From Lumnitzera littorea (lineage: Eukaryota; Streptophyta; Magnoliopsida; Myrtales; Combretaceae): a stretch of DNA of 64,000 bases. Within the stretch, counting starts at the first letter, position 1; every line of letters starts with the position of its first letter. The notes beneath the pieces were generated by a model. It was given only the letters and a program-made list of their open reading frames with translations. It was not told where the DNA came from and did not search any database. The stretch covers positions 72,011,752 through 72,075,751 of the forward strand of contig JAMXBB010000006.1 in assembly GCA_024138015.1 (NCBI GenBank), in the 5' to 3' direction. Position numbers and translations under genes: made by a program. This document shows, in pieces, positions 47,340 through 57,766 of the stretch.

Positions 47340-48645
47340 TCACAAAATGCATTCTTCAGATTTTCATTTCCTATGGTGTAATCTAAGTGAATTTCCCTGA
47401 ATCATTTAAGTTAAGGGGAAGAGTGTCCTTTAATGCTTCAATGCATGCTTAAGTTAATATGACTATTTTTTTCACATTAATTTTCCTTTTCTTAGCCATT
47501 ATTTCTTTCAAATAACGTCTATAATGAAGTGTTTGTTCTAATAGATTTACTAAGGGAATATTAATTTCTAGCTTCTCAAACATCTCCAAAAATAACTTAT
47601 AATCCTCATCAGTGTTTTGTTTATGGAAAGGGCATAAAGTGCATACTTAGCTTGCTAATGGGCTTACAATCTTCAAGAATGCACTTTTGTCATACCTCTT
47701 CTTCGCTTGAATTTGATGTAGAAGTTAGTGATTCATGAATTTCAACCTCCTTGCTTAAGCTTAGATATATTGTATTGACTATCTCGACAAAGGCAAAAAT
47801 CATCATAATGTCTTCAAATCGTCTCTCCAATCTTTCAGACTCTTCTATAGTCACATTAGCAAGTTTCTCAACTGCTACTTTCTAGGCTAGTTTCTCTTCT
47901 ATTTTCACCTTTGTCGCTACTTGAAAGCTACAATCAATTTGTGAATCTCTAAACACTTGCCATACTAGTTTTTCTCATCTTTAGCAAACTTAGAAGGATT
48001 TGCCTTTACACTCACTAGTATAGTGGTCAAAAGCTCTATTACCTACACTAATTGAGTCTCTAACCTTTGGATGGTTGAACATTATCTTTCAAATCTTTCA
48101 AATCTTTCTTTTCACTTTTACTCCAAATCCCTTAAAAATTTTTCAATAGTCTTCTTTAGAGCTAAGATCACAAGATTTATAGAGGAGGATTGTTCATCAT
48201 GTTCATAATATACCAATTTGTCAGTATTCTAATCACTTACATTACTGGCATTGTTGTCAATGGCCTTATAATGGCAACTTTAATTCTAAATTTACCATGA
48301 CACCAAATCCCATCATAAAATACTAACAACTGATCCCAAGTAGGGGTGTCATGATATGGGCATCTATTTATTAAACCACGGAATGTCATCCATAACTCAT
48401 ATAGCGATTCACCCTCATGTTGTTGGAAAGAAAGAATCTACAACTCAATGGAAAAGATTATATATGATTATCCATACTACTTCATGCTCAAATGATCTTC
48501 TAAAGAAGTACCTACAAAATAAAATAAAAAGAAGCAAAAATATGACAATAAAAAGAAACTAAAATAAAAGAAACAAATAAACAAAAATAAATAAAGAAAA
48601 TAAACAAAATAGAGCACTTAGCTCTAGACAATCTTAAATATTGAA
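47340..48645 (-). pseudogene. Older Athila-like gag relic
   Basis: Minus-strand remnant without open frame. The stretch at 48330-48440 (GGTGTCATGATATGGGCATC...) aligns with 37285-37380 of the young Athila-like gag, and an Athila-type PBS region and LTR follow in the expected order. Most of the gag is unreadable. Confidence 0.55.
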
Positions 48646-48668
48646 ATTAGCCCTGACAATGGCACAAA
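48646..48668 (-). promoter_or_regulatory. Decayed Athila-type primer binding site
   Basis: TTAGCCCTGACAATGGCACAA corresponds to the minus strand of the Athila PBS at 38104-38121 with several transitions, and lies at the same distance from TGATA at 48673. Confidence 0.6.
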
Positions 48669-48672
48669 AACA

Positions 48673-50090
48673 TGATATGCTTAACTTAACTCTACTTTTT
48701 ATAACAAATAACAAAAATGTATTTTTATTAGCAAGAGCACACTATATTATGTATGCAGCAATAAAACTATTGAGAATTGGGTCAGACCTATAGGGAATGA
48801 CATCTAATTTTTATTAGTTTTAGTCTTGTTTAAATCTAGGCAAATTAAATAAAGGGTTTATAGAAATAATTAAATTCCAAAGAAAACTAAAATAATAAAA
48901 CAATTAAATCAAGATAGTTGACATCTTCAAAGATTCAACCACAAACAGATAATTAGAAATATCTTTAACAAGTTTAGTTTTAAAGCAATTAAGCATTAGG
49001 TTTTCCTTCTCACAAAATGAATAGCCAAGATTAATTGATTTATTCTTTCATCGCTAGACAAGAGATAAACTAAATTAATCCTCTCTAAGTCCTAAATCTT
49101 AATTGAATTAAAAAGCATTCGTTATATCTTCTTCAATCTAGATCATCTAGTTCACGATGAACAATTGGAAATGGTCTTATGACTTAATCCTAATTAATAC
49201 GTATTCTAATAGAATCAAAATGCATGTTGTTATAATTAAGGAATTAAAGCCTTTAAACAATAAATACAATTCATTAACTGATAATTTCAATTAATCAATA
49301 TGCAATATTAAATAAAGCATATGTGAGAAATAATAGAGAAGACAATATTCAAATAAAAAATTTATCAAAAAGAATGAAAAAACCAATGTAAGAGTTCTAA
49401 TCTCTAATTAGAGATCAAATATTGCTCCTATTATTCCCGATGTCAAATCCTAAAATGAAATTAAAACTCTTCTTCTAAAACCCTAGACTATTGAATTAGA
49501 GAAAAATAACTAGTTGGACTCTACAATATGTTAGTTCTCCTTCTTATATATTCTTTTATAGGTCTTACTATTTCTATTATAAGGACTCCCATATCAAAGT
49601 ATGTTTGCAATATATAAGTGCATCTCCTTTAATTTATTCTTCAATTATCGTGCAAGGAAATGGATACATGGTCTAGCAATTGGATAGATACATGGTATGT
49701 ATAATTTTATTTTAAGTAAGTATATAGCTTGTACTTATAAATTGCAACACAAATTGGAAACACAGTGTATTGGATTTCTTCAAAGCAAATACAAGGCATG
49801 TACATCCCCTTTTATTAAGTATATGGTTGTGTACTTCTCTATTTATACAATACATGGCATATAGCTTCTTTATTGCAAGTCTATGCTGTGTTCAATGGAG
49901 AATACGCTCATGTTCTCTGCCCGTGAAGCTCTTGTAACTTAATTTCTTTTCCTTACAATTTCACATACTTTCATCATCACGCGTATATTTTCCAATATCA
50001 CACATTTTTCCTATTAAAAATTTTAAAATATACAAATTAGTATAATAAAATGCTAAAATAAAATACCAGTTTTTACTAAAATTATACTAA
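48673..50090 (-). repeat. Older Athila-like LTR
   Basis: Starts TGATATGC next to the PBS relic and follows the layout of the young Athila-like LTR: an opening block with AGGGAATGACATC (48795), GCAATAAAACTA, a middle block with AAGCATTAGG, and the closing CTTGAAATC-like leader region near 49410. Right end uncertain. Confidence 0.6.
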
Positions 50091-50329
50091 AACATTTGTA
50101 AAAGCAATACAAACTCTATCTATGAAATAGGCACAATTAAGGTCTGTCACATGTGCACATTTTGATGAATTTCTAGTATCGTGAAAACAATGTAGATACC
50201 TAATGATATTTAAGAGTAGAACCAGCATGATACTTTGAAGAAATGTAGAAAGATCAGTTTTGAAGCCCCACTCCCGTTCTAGGTTGAGCCTTGTAAGTAC
50301 ATACCCATATCTTATTTGCACTTATATAT
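50091..50329. other. Unassigned
   Basis: Short non-coding stretch between two repeat relics; nothing recognised. Confidence 0.4.
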
Positions 50330-51420
50330 GATTATTTTAATGGGACATAACTTAGAACACATAATAATGATGGTTTAAGTGAGTTATGATGAGTTATATG
50401 AAAGGTATGTTAAAATCCCCTTGAAAACCTACTTGGACCGCCCCTTTGAGATGATGAACAAGCTAGGGTTTTAAGTTTTATACCTTAATGACTTTATTAA
50501 TTAGTGATAATTAAGGTTTAAGGCTAAAACAATTAAGCTAAGTGGCTTAATAATGACATAGAAGAAAAATAAGGCTTAGATTAGTCATTGGACTTAAAGA
50601 AATTGATTTGAAGCCTAAAAATTCCTTATGACCAGATTTGAAATAGGTAATAAAATGGGTTATTCAATGGGCTCATCACGATATTTGGCCTATTGGAGTA
50701 AGTTAGAATCAAGTTTGAGGCCTTAAGATGCAAATTAGACTCAAACCATATTAAGAGGCCCAAAAATGAAACCCATAACCTTATGGAATGAAGTTGACAA
50801 ATCAAATGAAAAAACTTTTAAGGATATATAAGAAGCCTAATAGGTCCAATAGGTCATTTAGAGAACCCCCTATAGGCTTAACATTACAATATTACATAAA
50901 ACTAGCAAAAAGGGACCATGTAGGCTTATAGAAGTAAACTTGAGGTCTAATTAAAACTTTAAATGATATTTTGGTCCAAGATCCCATATTGGACACCCAA
51001 TAACCAAACCTTAACCTTAAGAAAAGAATAAAGCCTAAAACCCATAGGAGCCAAACATAAGCCCTTTAACCAATGAACTTGTATGAGCCAAACTAAACTG
51101 TTTTGAGTTTAATCTCCTCAATTAGACCTCATCACATAATAGCACACTTAAAAATGATAATTAACTATATGAACACCAAAATCGAACTTAAAATAAAAAA
51201 GTTATGGCAAAAACACGAAATAAGAAAAAAACTGAGTAATATAGCGAACTAAGCTAGAGCATTGTAAAGTAAATATCTATTACTTACTATAATTACACTC
51301 TTCAAGTGACTTGGACTAGGACGTTGACACTACTGAGGATTATTGAGATTCATAAATGATGGTCGAATGAGTATTCTTACCCCTATGATACCTTGCTTTT
51401 GCTTTGTTTTGTAGCATAGT
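50330..51420 (+). repeat. Fragment of the long LTR-like repeat, diverged
   Basis: Shares scattered phrases with copy A 840-2200 in plus orientation, such as the succession of GCCCA/AAGCCC words, AACTTAAAATAAAAAAGTTATGGC near 51186 (copy A: ATTTAAAACGAAAAAGTTATAAGC near 1972), and the GAGTATTCTTACCC end near 51369. It probably continues the LTR that starts at 46850. Confidence 0.5.
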
Positions 51421-51439
51421 TTTGGTTAGGTAAGTGTAT

Positions 51440-52250
51440 CTAGTCAAGTGTGCTTAGTTAAGTTATAGTATAGATTTGGTTTTGAGTTTGAGTGTCAATC
51501 CCATAAGAAACCATATATTGAAGTAATATCTAATTAATTAGCATTTATATCCCTAAATTATTCAAATTGCCTAACTTTTACAATAAAAGATATAATTGAA
51601 TAATTAAAGATGGTAAAGAAAAGATTGTAATAATAGCTACTTAAAATGACAAAAATGTAAACATAAACAAAATTTAGGGTAAAAATAAGAACAATAACAA
51701 TTAAATTAAAGGGGAAAACATATTTCTTTATAAATCTTTATTGTTATTTACTACCTAGTTTTAAGTGACTTATCCAATCTCAATTACAATATTGAACAGT
51801 AAGGATTCTTGTTATAAACTAACAAGATTCACGACTCTTGGCCAATTCTTAATCTTGAGACCTTCTTTATCTGAATCATTTTTTAAAAGAGTATCTTAGA
51901 ATCACATGAAACCCTTAAATCTTACTATTTGGTTGATCTAATTAGAAAAGCTAAACCATTAAATATTTTGGTCAATCAATTTTGTCTAATTGTATTAGTT
52001 AGTCATATTACATGCTCTTGCAAGCTCTATAATAGACGATAGCAATAATTTAATCATTAATATATTGAATTAAAGATAAAAATAAATACAATACAATTAG
52101 ATCATAGTATAAAAATATCAAAGATTGAATTTCACTATCAATAATAAAAAGTCACCTTAGAACATAGGGTTTAATAATAATTTACTAAGAAAATTAAAGT
52201 GAAGACATAATAAAAGAAAAGAAGAGAATAGAGGAACCTCTTTATAGACA
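51440..52250 (-). repeat. Possible Athila-like LTR fragment
   Basis: GTGTCAATCCCATAAGAAACC at 51491 and the AT-rich middle part resemble the opening of the Athila-like LTRs. Poorly preserved; low confidence. Confidence 0.35.
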
Positions 52251-53107
52251 CCACATTTTTACTCTCCATAAGTCCATTTCTAATTTAGAATTCCTTAATT
52301 TTTGGAAAAGGTCAAAAGAAGCAAAAGTACCAAAAGAATTGAAAAATTAATACAAGCTAGAAAAATTGAAAAATGAAAAAAATAAAAAAGGGAAAAATTG
52401 AAAATACAAAGAAATTGGAAAAATAAGGAAAAAAAAAAAGAAAACCCAAAAATCCAAAAGAAATGAAAGAAATTAAAAAAAATGATAAAAAGTGTCCTAT
52501 AGTGGTCCATTTGGTTCGATATAGGATGGAAATCATTTTTCGAGGTTAAAAATGGTTTTTGGAGTTAAAATAAACATATATGAGTTGATAGAATTAGGAA
52601 TCTCAAATAAAAATCGACATTTATTGAAAATCAATTTTCCTGGCTTTAGTTTGGCCAACTCATTTTTAAATATTTTGAAAATTCATATTTTTAGGAGTTC
52701 ATGGTCTCAAACTATGCCTCAATTGGAGTTAGAATGAATATTTGATGGCCATTTAAAGTTTTCAAATAAAAAGTGTATGTGGGTAAAAACTAGGTTCTTA
52801 ATTTGATTAGCTTTAATAATTTTTGAAAATATATTGTGTAAACATTTATTAGACTCTATCTTTCATTGAAGGGCGTAATATGATTTTTTAGGAGTTAGAG
52901 AATTCATTAGGTTGCATTTCAGGTTTTAGAATAAAGAAGAGAAAAAAAAAAAGAAATTGGAATGGAGTCAATCATTACAAGTAGAGAGAAGGGAAGAAAA
53001 AGAAAGGAAAAAGAAAAGGAAAGGAAAAAAGAACAAGGAAAAAAAAAGATAGGAAGAAACATGGCGACCATCCATGTTGCTACGTATTGCTCTTTAGGAG
53101 TACCAAG
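52251..53107. other. Purine-rich sequence, no gene
   Basis: Two A/G-rich tracts (about 52310-52490 and 52930-53060) flank 400 bp of unremarkable sequence. The lysine- or phenylalanine-rich open frames here come from composition. Confidence 0.5.
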
Positions 53108-54020
53108 TTGATGTACCTAAGAGCTGAGTTGATCACTAAGGCTTAGCATAGAAGCTATAATCAAATAGGTCCTTCGAGATATCAAAAAATGAAAGAATGG
53201 AAAAGTCAACAAACACAATAGCTTCTGTAAAGTTGCTTAGAGGATATAACGCACCAACGAACATAGCATGACGTAGTATTTTGCTTGATATGATGCACAA
53301 GTTAATACTAAGGTCTACTCACCACTATCTCAAGTTACTCAGTAAGATTAAATAAGAGTGTAGGGGAAAATTTTACTCAGAGAAGGATATCTCACAAGAA
53401 CAAGTATATTCAATATTTGTAAAGCTATAAGATGATTTTAGCTACAAAAGTAAAATACTATTTATAGTAAATCCCTAGGCTAATAAGTAAACATGTGTAA
53501 TTGTAATAAAGGTTAATACATTAATACTATCCGAGTACATTGCTAAATGGATAAAAGGGGACAAATCATACAAAAGGAATATAGTACAATGTCAAAAAAA
53601 GGAATGACATGTAAGAGTCGTGATTGGGTCTACATTTTGGGATCTTGGGGCATTATGGTTAAGCAGAGCTAATGTTGAGGTTGCTATTGATGAGCTGCAC
53701 TGGGAGTTGTTGAGGTGATTGAATGACGCTACAATTTAGTAGGTTGGAAGAGGAGAGCTTGGAATATAGTGTCCTTAGACTTAGCATTTGGTAGGTCAAC
53801 CTTGGTACATGGTAAGTTGGCCTTAGCACTTAGCAAGTGAATAATAGAACAAGAGTTCGAGTAAAGTAAGGTGTGCTTAAGTTAGGCCCTTAAAGAGTTC
53901 GTCCATAGCTCTTCTATGTACTGAAGCTCATTCTCGGTAGGTTAACAAGAAAGAATCCTCCTGATGAGAGAATCCTCTCAGGGAGTATGAGTAATGGGTC
54001 CAAAGGTCAGCAATCCATCA
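53108..54020 (-). repeat. 3' LTR of gypsy-4
   Basis: On the minus strand it starts TGATGGATTGCTGACC and aligns with the gypsy-3 LTRs: TATTTATAGTAAATCCCTAGG near 53460 (plus-strand view), then the leader, and GATGCACAAGTT near 53292. The outer end is placed by alignment. Confidence 0.75.
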
Positions 54021-54024
54021 GGTC

Positions 54025-54600
54025 CCCAAGGTTATTGAAGATTTGCCCTCAAACCTTGGTCTTCTTCTTCTTTCGGTACATAGGGCATCAGGTTGGCAAC
54101 ATTGAAAGTAGGAGACACTCTGTAGCCATTAGGTAGTTCTAGCTCATAAGTGTTGTTATTGATTTAGTGAGGGATCTTAAAGGGGCCATATGACTTGGGA
54201 GATAACTTGTTTGTCCTCTTCCCTAGGAATCGCTCCTTGCTGAGGTGGATTTAAATAAGGTTCCCTAGGTTGTAAATGATTCACCTCCTTCCTCAGCTTC
54301 CTTGTTCTCTCTGTTAGGCCACTATCTTAACTAATTGCTCAATAACCTTCTAATGTAGATTCTAAAATTCCTCAATGCACTATAGGCCTGATTGACTTTC
54401 TCTATGAGAGGTTGGGCTAATAATCATATGCAAGGGTAAGTTCGGGTTAAGTTTATGGATGACCTCGAAAGGCATCCTTTTTGTTGAGCTATGAGTGGAG
54501 CAATTATCAATGAACTTAATGATGGGTAGGTAGAGATCCTAATGATGTAGATTTTGCCCAACAATAGCCTAAAGGAGATTGCCTATCAGATCATGGAAAT
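54025..54600 (-). pseudogene. Integrase C-terminus of gypsy-4
   Basis: Minus-strand remnant reading FEVIHKLNPNLPLHM near 54440, a basic region, and FNVANLMPYVPKEEEDQ near 54065, parallel to the gypsy-3 end. Upstream it breaks off at about 54600 where plastid sequence begins. Confidence 0.8.
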
Positions 54601-54864
54601 GTAAATTACTCCTAAATGATCAGATGAAGAGATCATTTTTATATGAAATGCTTATGTAGGAAGAGTAAAGGTTGATTACCTAACTATTCAATTTTTCCTC
54701 GAGTCTTGTCTAGGGAAAAAACTAAGTTTTAGATGGATACATAGGTAAAGCTGTGTGCAATAAAAAATGTGAGCACAGTTTGGGGAGGGATTTTTGTTAC
54801 CTATCTCTTTTTATTTTAAAAAAATCAAAATTTGATTTAAGAAAAATAAGGAAATTATCTACTC
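54600..54864 (+). pseudogene. trnK-UUU: Plastid trnK-UUU intron, 3' part
   Basis: Nuclear copy of the plastid region between matK and the trnK 3' exon: GAAATGCTTATGTAGGAAGAG at 54640 and a group II intron domain V-like hairpin at 54747-54790 (AAGCTGTGTGCAA ... GAGCACAGTTTGGGG). The first 30-40 bp may be the last codons of matK. Left edge uncertain by some tens of bases. Confidence 0.8.
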
Positions 54865-54902
54865 TATCCAACTATTTCCAAGTTTGAGTCCTGAGCAACC
54901 CA
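54865..54902 (+). pseudogene. trnK-UUU: Plastid trnK-UUU 3' exon copy
   Basis: ATCCAACTATTTCCAAGTTT...GAGCAACCCA corresponds to the 3' exon of trnK-UUU with several G-to-A and C-to-T changes that disrupt the T-arm. The 5' exon is absent, so no tRNA can form. Confidence 0.85.
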
Positions 54903-55040
54903 TTATGATTAATATATCGCAATTTTAAATAATCTATTTGTATTCTATTTTTTAACTCAGTCTATTCATTCTCAGATTAAAAGAATTTTGATGGAATTCC
55001 CATAGATAAGATTCTATCTATCTATGCATAAGATTATTGG

Positions 55041-55070
55041 TTAACATGGGTATATAAGTCATGTTATACT
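55041..55070 (+). promoter_or_regulatory. Relic of the plastid psbA promoter
   Basis: TTAACA (consensus-like TTGACA with G-to-A) at 55041, TATATAAG between, and TATACT at 55065, the recognised psbA promoter layout for the plastid-encoded polymerase. It would not be read in the nucleus. Confidence 0.85.
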
Positions 55071-55167
55071 GTTGAATAACAAACCCTCAATTATCTATTC
55101 TTATTTATATTATAGAGAATTCATGTGCTTGGGAGTCCTTGATGATTTAATAAACCAAGATTTTACC

Positions 55168-56229
55168 ATGACTGCAATTTTAGAGAGACGCGAAAGGGAC
55201 AGCCTATGGGGTCATTTCTATAATTGGATAACCAGCATTGAAAACTGTCTTTACATTGGATGGTTTGGTGTTTTGATGATCCCTACCTTATTGTCTACAA
55301 CTTCTATATTTATTATCACCTTCATTACTACTCCTCCAGTAGATATTGATGGTATTTGTGAACCTATTTCTGGATCTCTACTTTATGGAAACAATGTTAT
55401 CTCTAGTGCCATTATTCCTACTTCTACAACTATAGGTTTACACTTTTACCTAATATGGGAAGCAACATCTGTTGATGAATGGTTATACAATGGCAGTCCT
55501 TATGAACTAATTATTCTACACTTCTTACTTGGTGTAGCTTGTTACATAGGTCGTAAGTAGGAACTTAGTTTTTGTCTAGGTATGCACCTTTAGATTGCTA
55601 TTGCATATTTAGCTATTGTTGCAGCTGCTACTGTTGTTTTCTTGATCTATCCAATTGGTCAAGGAAGTTTTTCGAATGGTATGCCTCTAGGAATTTCTGG
55701 TACTTTCAACTTCATGATTGTATTCCAAGCTAAGCATAACATCCTTATGCACCCATTTCACATGTTAGGCGTAGTTGGTGTATTTGGCGGCTCCCTATTC
55801 AATGCTATGCATGGTTCCTTAGTAACCTCTAGTTTGATTAGGGAAACTATAGAAATTGAATCTGCTAATGAAGGTTACAGATTCGATCAAGAGGAAGAAA
55901 CTTATAATATCATAGCTGCTCATGGCTATTTTAGTCGATTGATCTTCTAATATGCTAGTTTCAACAATTCTCATTCTTTACATTTCTTCTTAGTTGCTTG
56001 GCCTGTAGTAGATATCTGGTTTACTACTTTAAGTATCAGCACTATGGCTTTCAACCTAAAAGGTTTCAAATTCAACCAATCTATAGTTGATAGTTAAGGT
56101 CATGTAATTAATAACTGGGTTGATATTATTAACCATGCTAACCTTGGTATAGAAGTTATGCATGAACATAATGCTCATAATTTCCCTCTAGACCTAGCTG
56201 CTATTGAAGCTCCATCTACAAATGGATAA
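55168..56229 (+). pseudogene. psbA: Nuclear copy of plastid psbA (photosystem II D1)
   Basis: Starts at ATG 55168 (MTAILERRE) and ends at TAA 56227-56229, exactly 353 codons plus stop, the normal D1 length, so there is no net indel. At least four sense codons have become stops (two TGG to TAG, near 55558 and 55591; two CAA to TAA, near 55948 and 56095). Amino-acid changes such as R-to-H, C-to-Y, T-to-I, R-to-C, E-to-K and D-to-N fit C-to-T/G-to-A. D1 binds the manganese cluster and QB in the thylakoid; this copy is non-functional. Confidence 0.97.
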
Positions 56230-56293
56230 CACTTTGGTGTTAGTGTAATTGTTTATGAGTTTTTGATTTGAAGTGAAAGTAAAGGAGCAATCT
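56230..56293 (+). other. psbA 3' UTR copy, first half of terminator hairpin only
   Basis: CACTTTGGTGTTAGTGTAA and AAAGGAGCAAT match the plastid psbA 3' UTR up to the rising arm of its inverted repeat; the second arm is missing. The psbA-side plastid piece therefore breaks at about 56293. Confidence 0.75.
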
Positions 56294-56345
56294 TCTGGTC
56301 CCTCTAGACTTAGCTACTATCAAAGCTCCAATCTGTAGTTAATAG
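56294..56345 (+). other. Filler made of two psbA 3' fragments
   Basis: CCCTCTAGACTTAGCTACTA at 56300 repeats 56184-56212 of psbA (CCCTCTAGACCTAGCTGCTA), and ATCTGTAGTTAATAGTTAAGG at 56330 repeats 56079-56100. The two are not adjacent in psbA and appear in reversed order. Confidence 0.8.
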
Positions 56346-56937
56346 TTAAGGTCTTAAAATCTTCTTATGGCTAGATCCAATCCCTTGGTCCCTGCAGAAA
56401 GGAAAAAGAATTTCACATTCTTCCATTTGAGAAGGGAGGATTAAGAAAATCCTATTGATTGTAGCTTTCTCCAGACCTTCGGGAAAAGCATTAAAAAAAA
56501 GGCTCGAATGGTACGATCCTTCCGTCACCCTAGAATGAAAGGGGCAATCTCGTAGTTCTTAGTTTGTGAAGATACGTTGTTAGTTGCTCCATTTTATTTT
56601 CCCATTGAGGTCGAACCTAAACCTACGCTCAAGAGATAGCTATCCATACAATGATTAGGGATGTATGGATTCTTGAGAAGAGAGGAGCCATAATAGTCCC
56701 CCCTAGACCGCTCGGATCCTACTAGTGAATAGAAAGTTGGATCTACATTGGATCTCACCCGAATTGCCCCATCTATCCTCCTGAGGAGGGGATTGGTTTC
56801 AAACCCAGTTTAAACAAGAGAAGTACGCCATGATAATGTGCCTTAGATGATCTACACATCTCAGGGTCAGGCGCTAATGAGTACATTGAACTATCCATGT
56901 GGTTGAGAGCCCTCACAACCCAAGCACAACAATGCAA
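56346..56937 (-). pseudogene. trnI-GAU: Plastid trnI-GAU intron copy, 5' part
   Basis: On the minus strand the sequence runs from the exon into the trnI-GAU group II intron, with landmarks CATACATCCCTAATCATTGT near 56650, GTGACGGAAGGATCGTACC near 56510 and GCAGGGACCAAGGGATTGGA near 56380. Well preserved with scattered transitions. The 3' half of the intron and the 3' exon are absent. Confidence 0.88.
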
Positions 56938-56974
56938 TTATGGGGGGCGCACTCTACCACTAAGTTAATAGCCC
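56938..56974 (-). pseudogene. trnI-GAU: Plastid trnI-GAU 5' exon copy
   Basis: Minus strand GGGCTATTAACTTAGTGGTAG... is the 5' exon with GCTCAGT changed to ACTTAGT. No 3' exon is present, so it is not functional. Confidence 0.9.
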
Positions 56975-57270
56975 GTTGTGTGGGCCTCCTGCCAGGGCCC
57001 ACTATGTCAAAAGTAAGAGAAACCCCATCCCCCTCTTTCCTTTTTTCGTCCCTATGTTGCCATGCAGGAAGGGCATGGGGATGTCAAAAAGGGGATCCTA
57101 TTAACTTGTTCCAACCTAGGATAATAAGCTTATGAGCTTGGTCTTACTTTATCGTCGAGAAATGAAAGAAGACTTCCATCTCTAAGTTTAACTCAAATGC
57201 AACTCGCCTCTTTTTGGGTGTAAAGCAATGTTAAATCAAAATACCTAATAAGCATTAGCTCTCCCTGAAA
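56975..57270 (-). other. Plastid 16S-trnI spacer copy
   Basis: Colinear with the spacer between plastid rrn16 and trnI-GAU, including GGGGGATGGGGTTTCTC (minus strand, near 57035). No gene. Confidence 0.85.
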
Positions 57271-57764
57271 AAGAGGTGATCTAGCCGCACCTTCCAATAC
57301 AGCTACCTTGTTACGGCTTCACTCCAATCACTAGCCTTGCCTTCAGTACCCCCTTCTTTATGGTTAAGGTATTGACTTCAAGCATGGCTAGCTCCTATAG
57401 TGTGACAGGCAGTTTATACAAGGCCTAGAAATGAATTCACTACCGTATGCTTGACCAGCGATTTCAGCTTCATGCAAGTGAGTTGTAGCTTGCTATCTAA
57501 ATTGAGGATGTGTTTTTAGATTTAGCTCACCCTTGTGGGATCGTGACCCTTTGTCCCGACCATTGTAGTACGTGTGTCGCCTAAGGTATAAGGGGCATAA
57601 TGACTTGAGGTCATCCTTACCTTCCTTCGGCTTATCACCGGTAGTTTGTTTAGGGTTTCAAACTCAACGGTGGCAACTAAACACGAAGGTTACACTCATT
57701 ACAGGACTTAACCCAACACCTTATGGCATGAGCTAACGACAACCGTGTACTACCTGTGTCCACA
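57271..57764 (-). pseudogene. rrn16: Plastid 16S rRNA 3' fragment
   Basis: Minus-strand 3' third of 16S rRNA. The 3' end reads GGTGCGGCTAGATCACCTCTT (anti-Shine-Dalgarno region, 57271-57291), with the decoding-site region near 57400. About 495 of roughly 1490 nt are present, with many G-to-A/C-to-T changes. It breaks at about 57764 into gypsy-4 integrase sequence. It is of organelle origin and not a nuclear rDNA gene. Confidence 0.95.
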
Positions 57765-57766
57765 TA

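Noticed and set aside
57271..57764. Nuclear or bacterial 16S/18S rRNA gene
   Set aside because: It is colinear with the plastid spacer and trnI-GAU, truncated at the 5' end and rich in transitions, so it is a decayed plastid copy.
54600..57766. Contamination by true plastid DNA
   Set aside because: psbA carries at least four nonsense codons, the tRNA parts are damaged, and both sides join retrotransposon sequence; real plastid reads would be intact.
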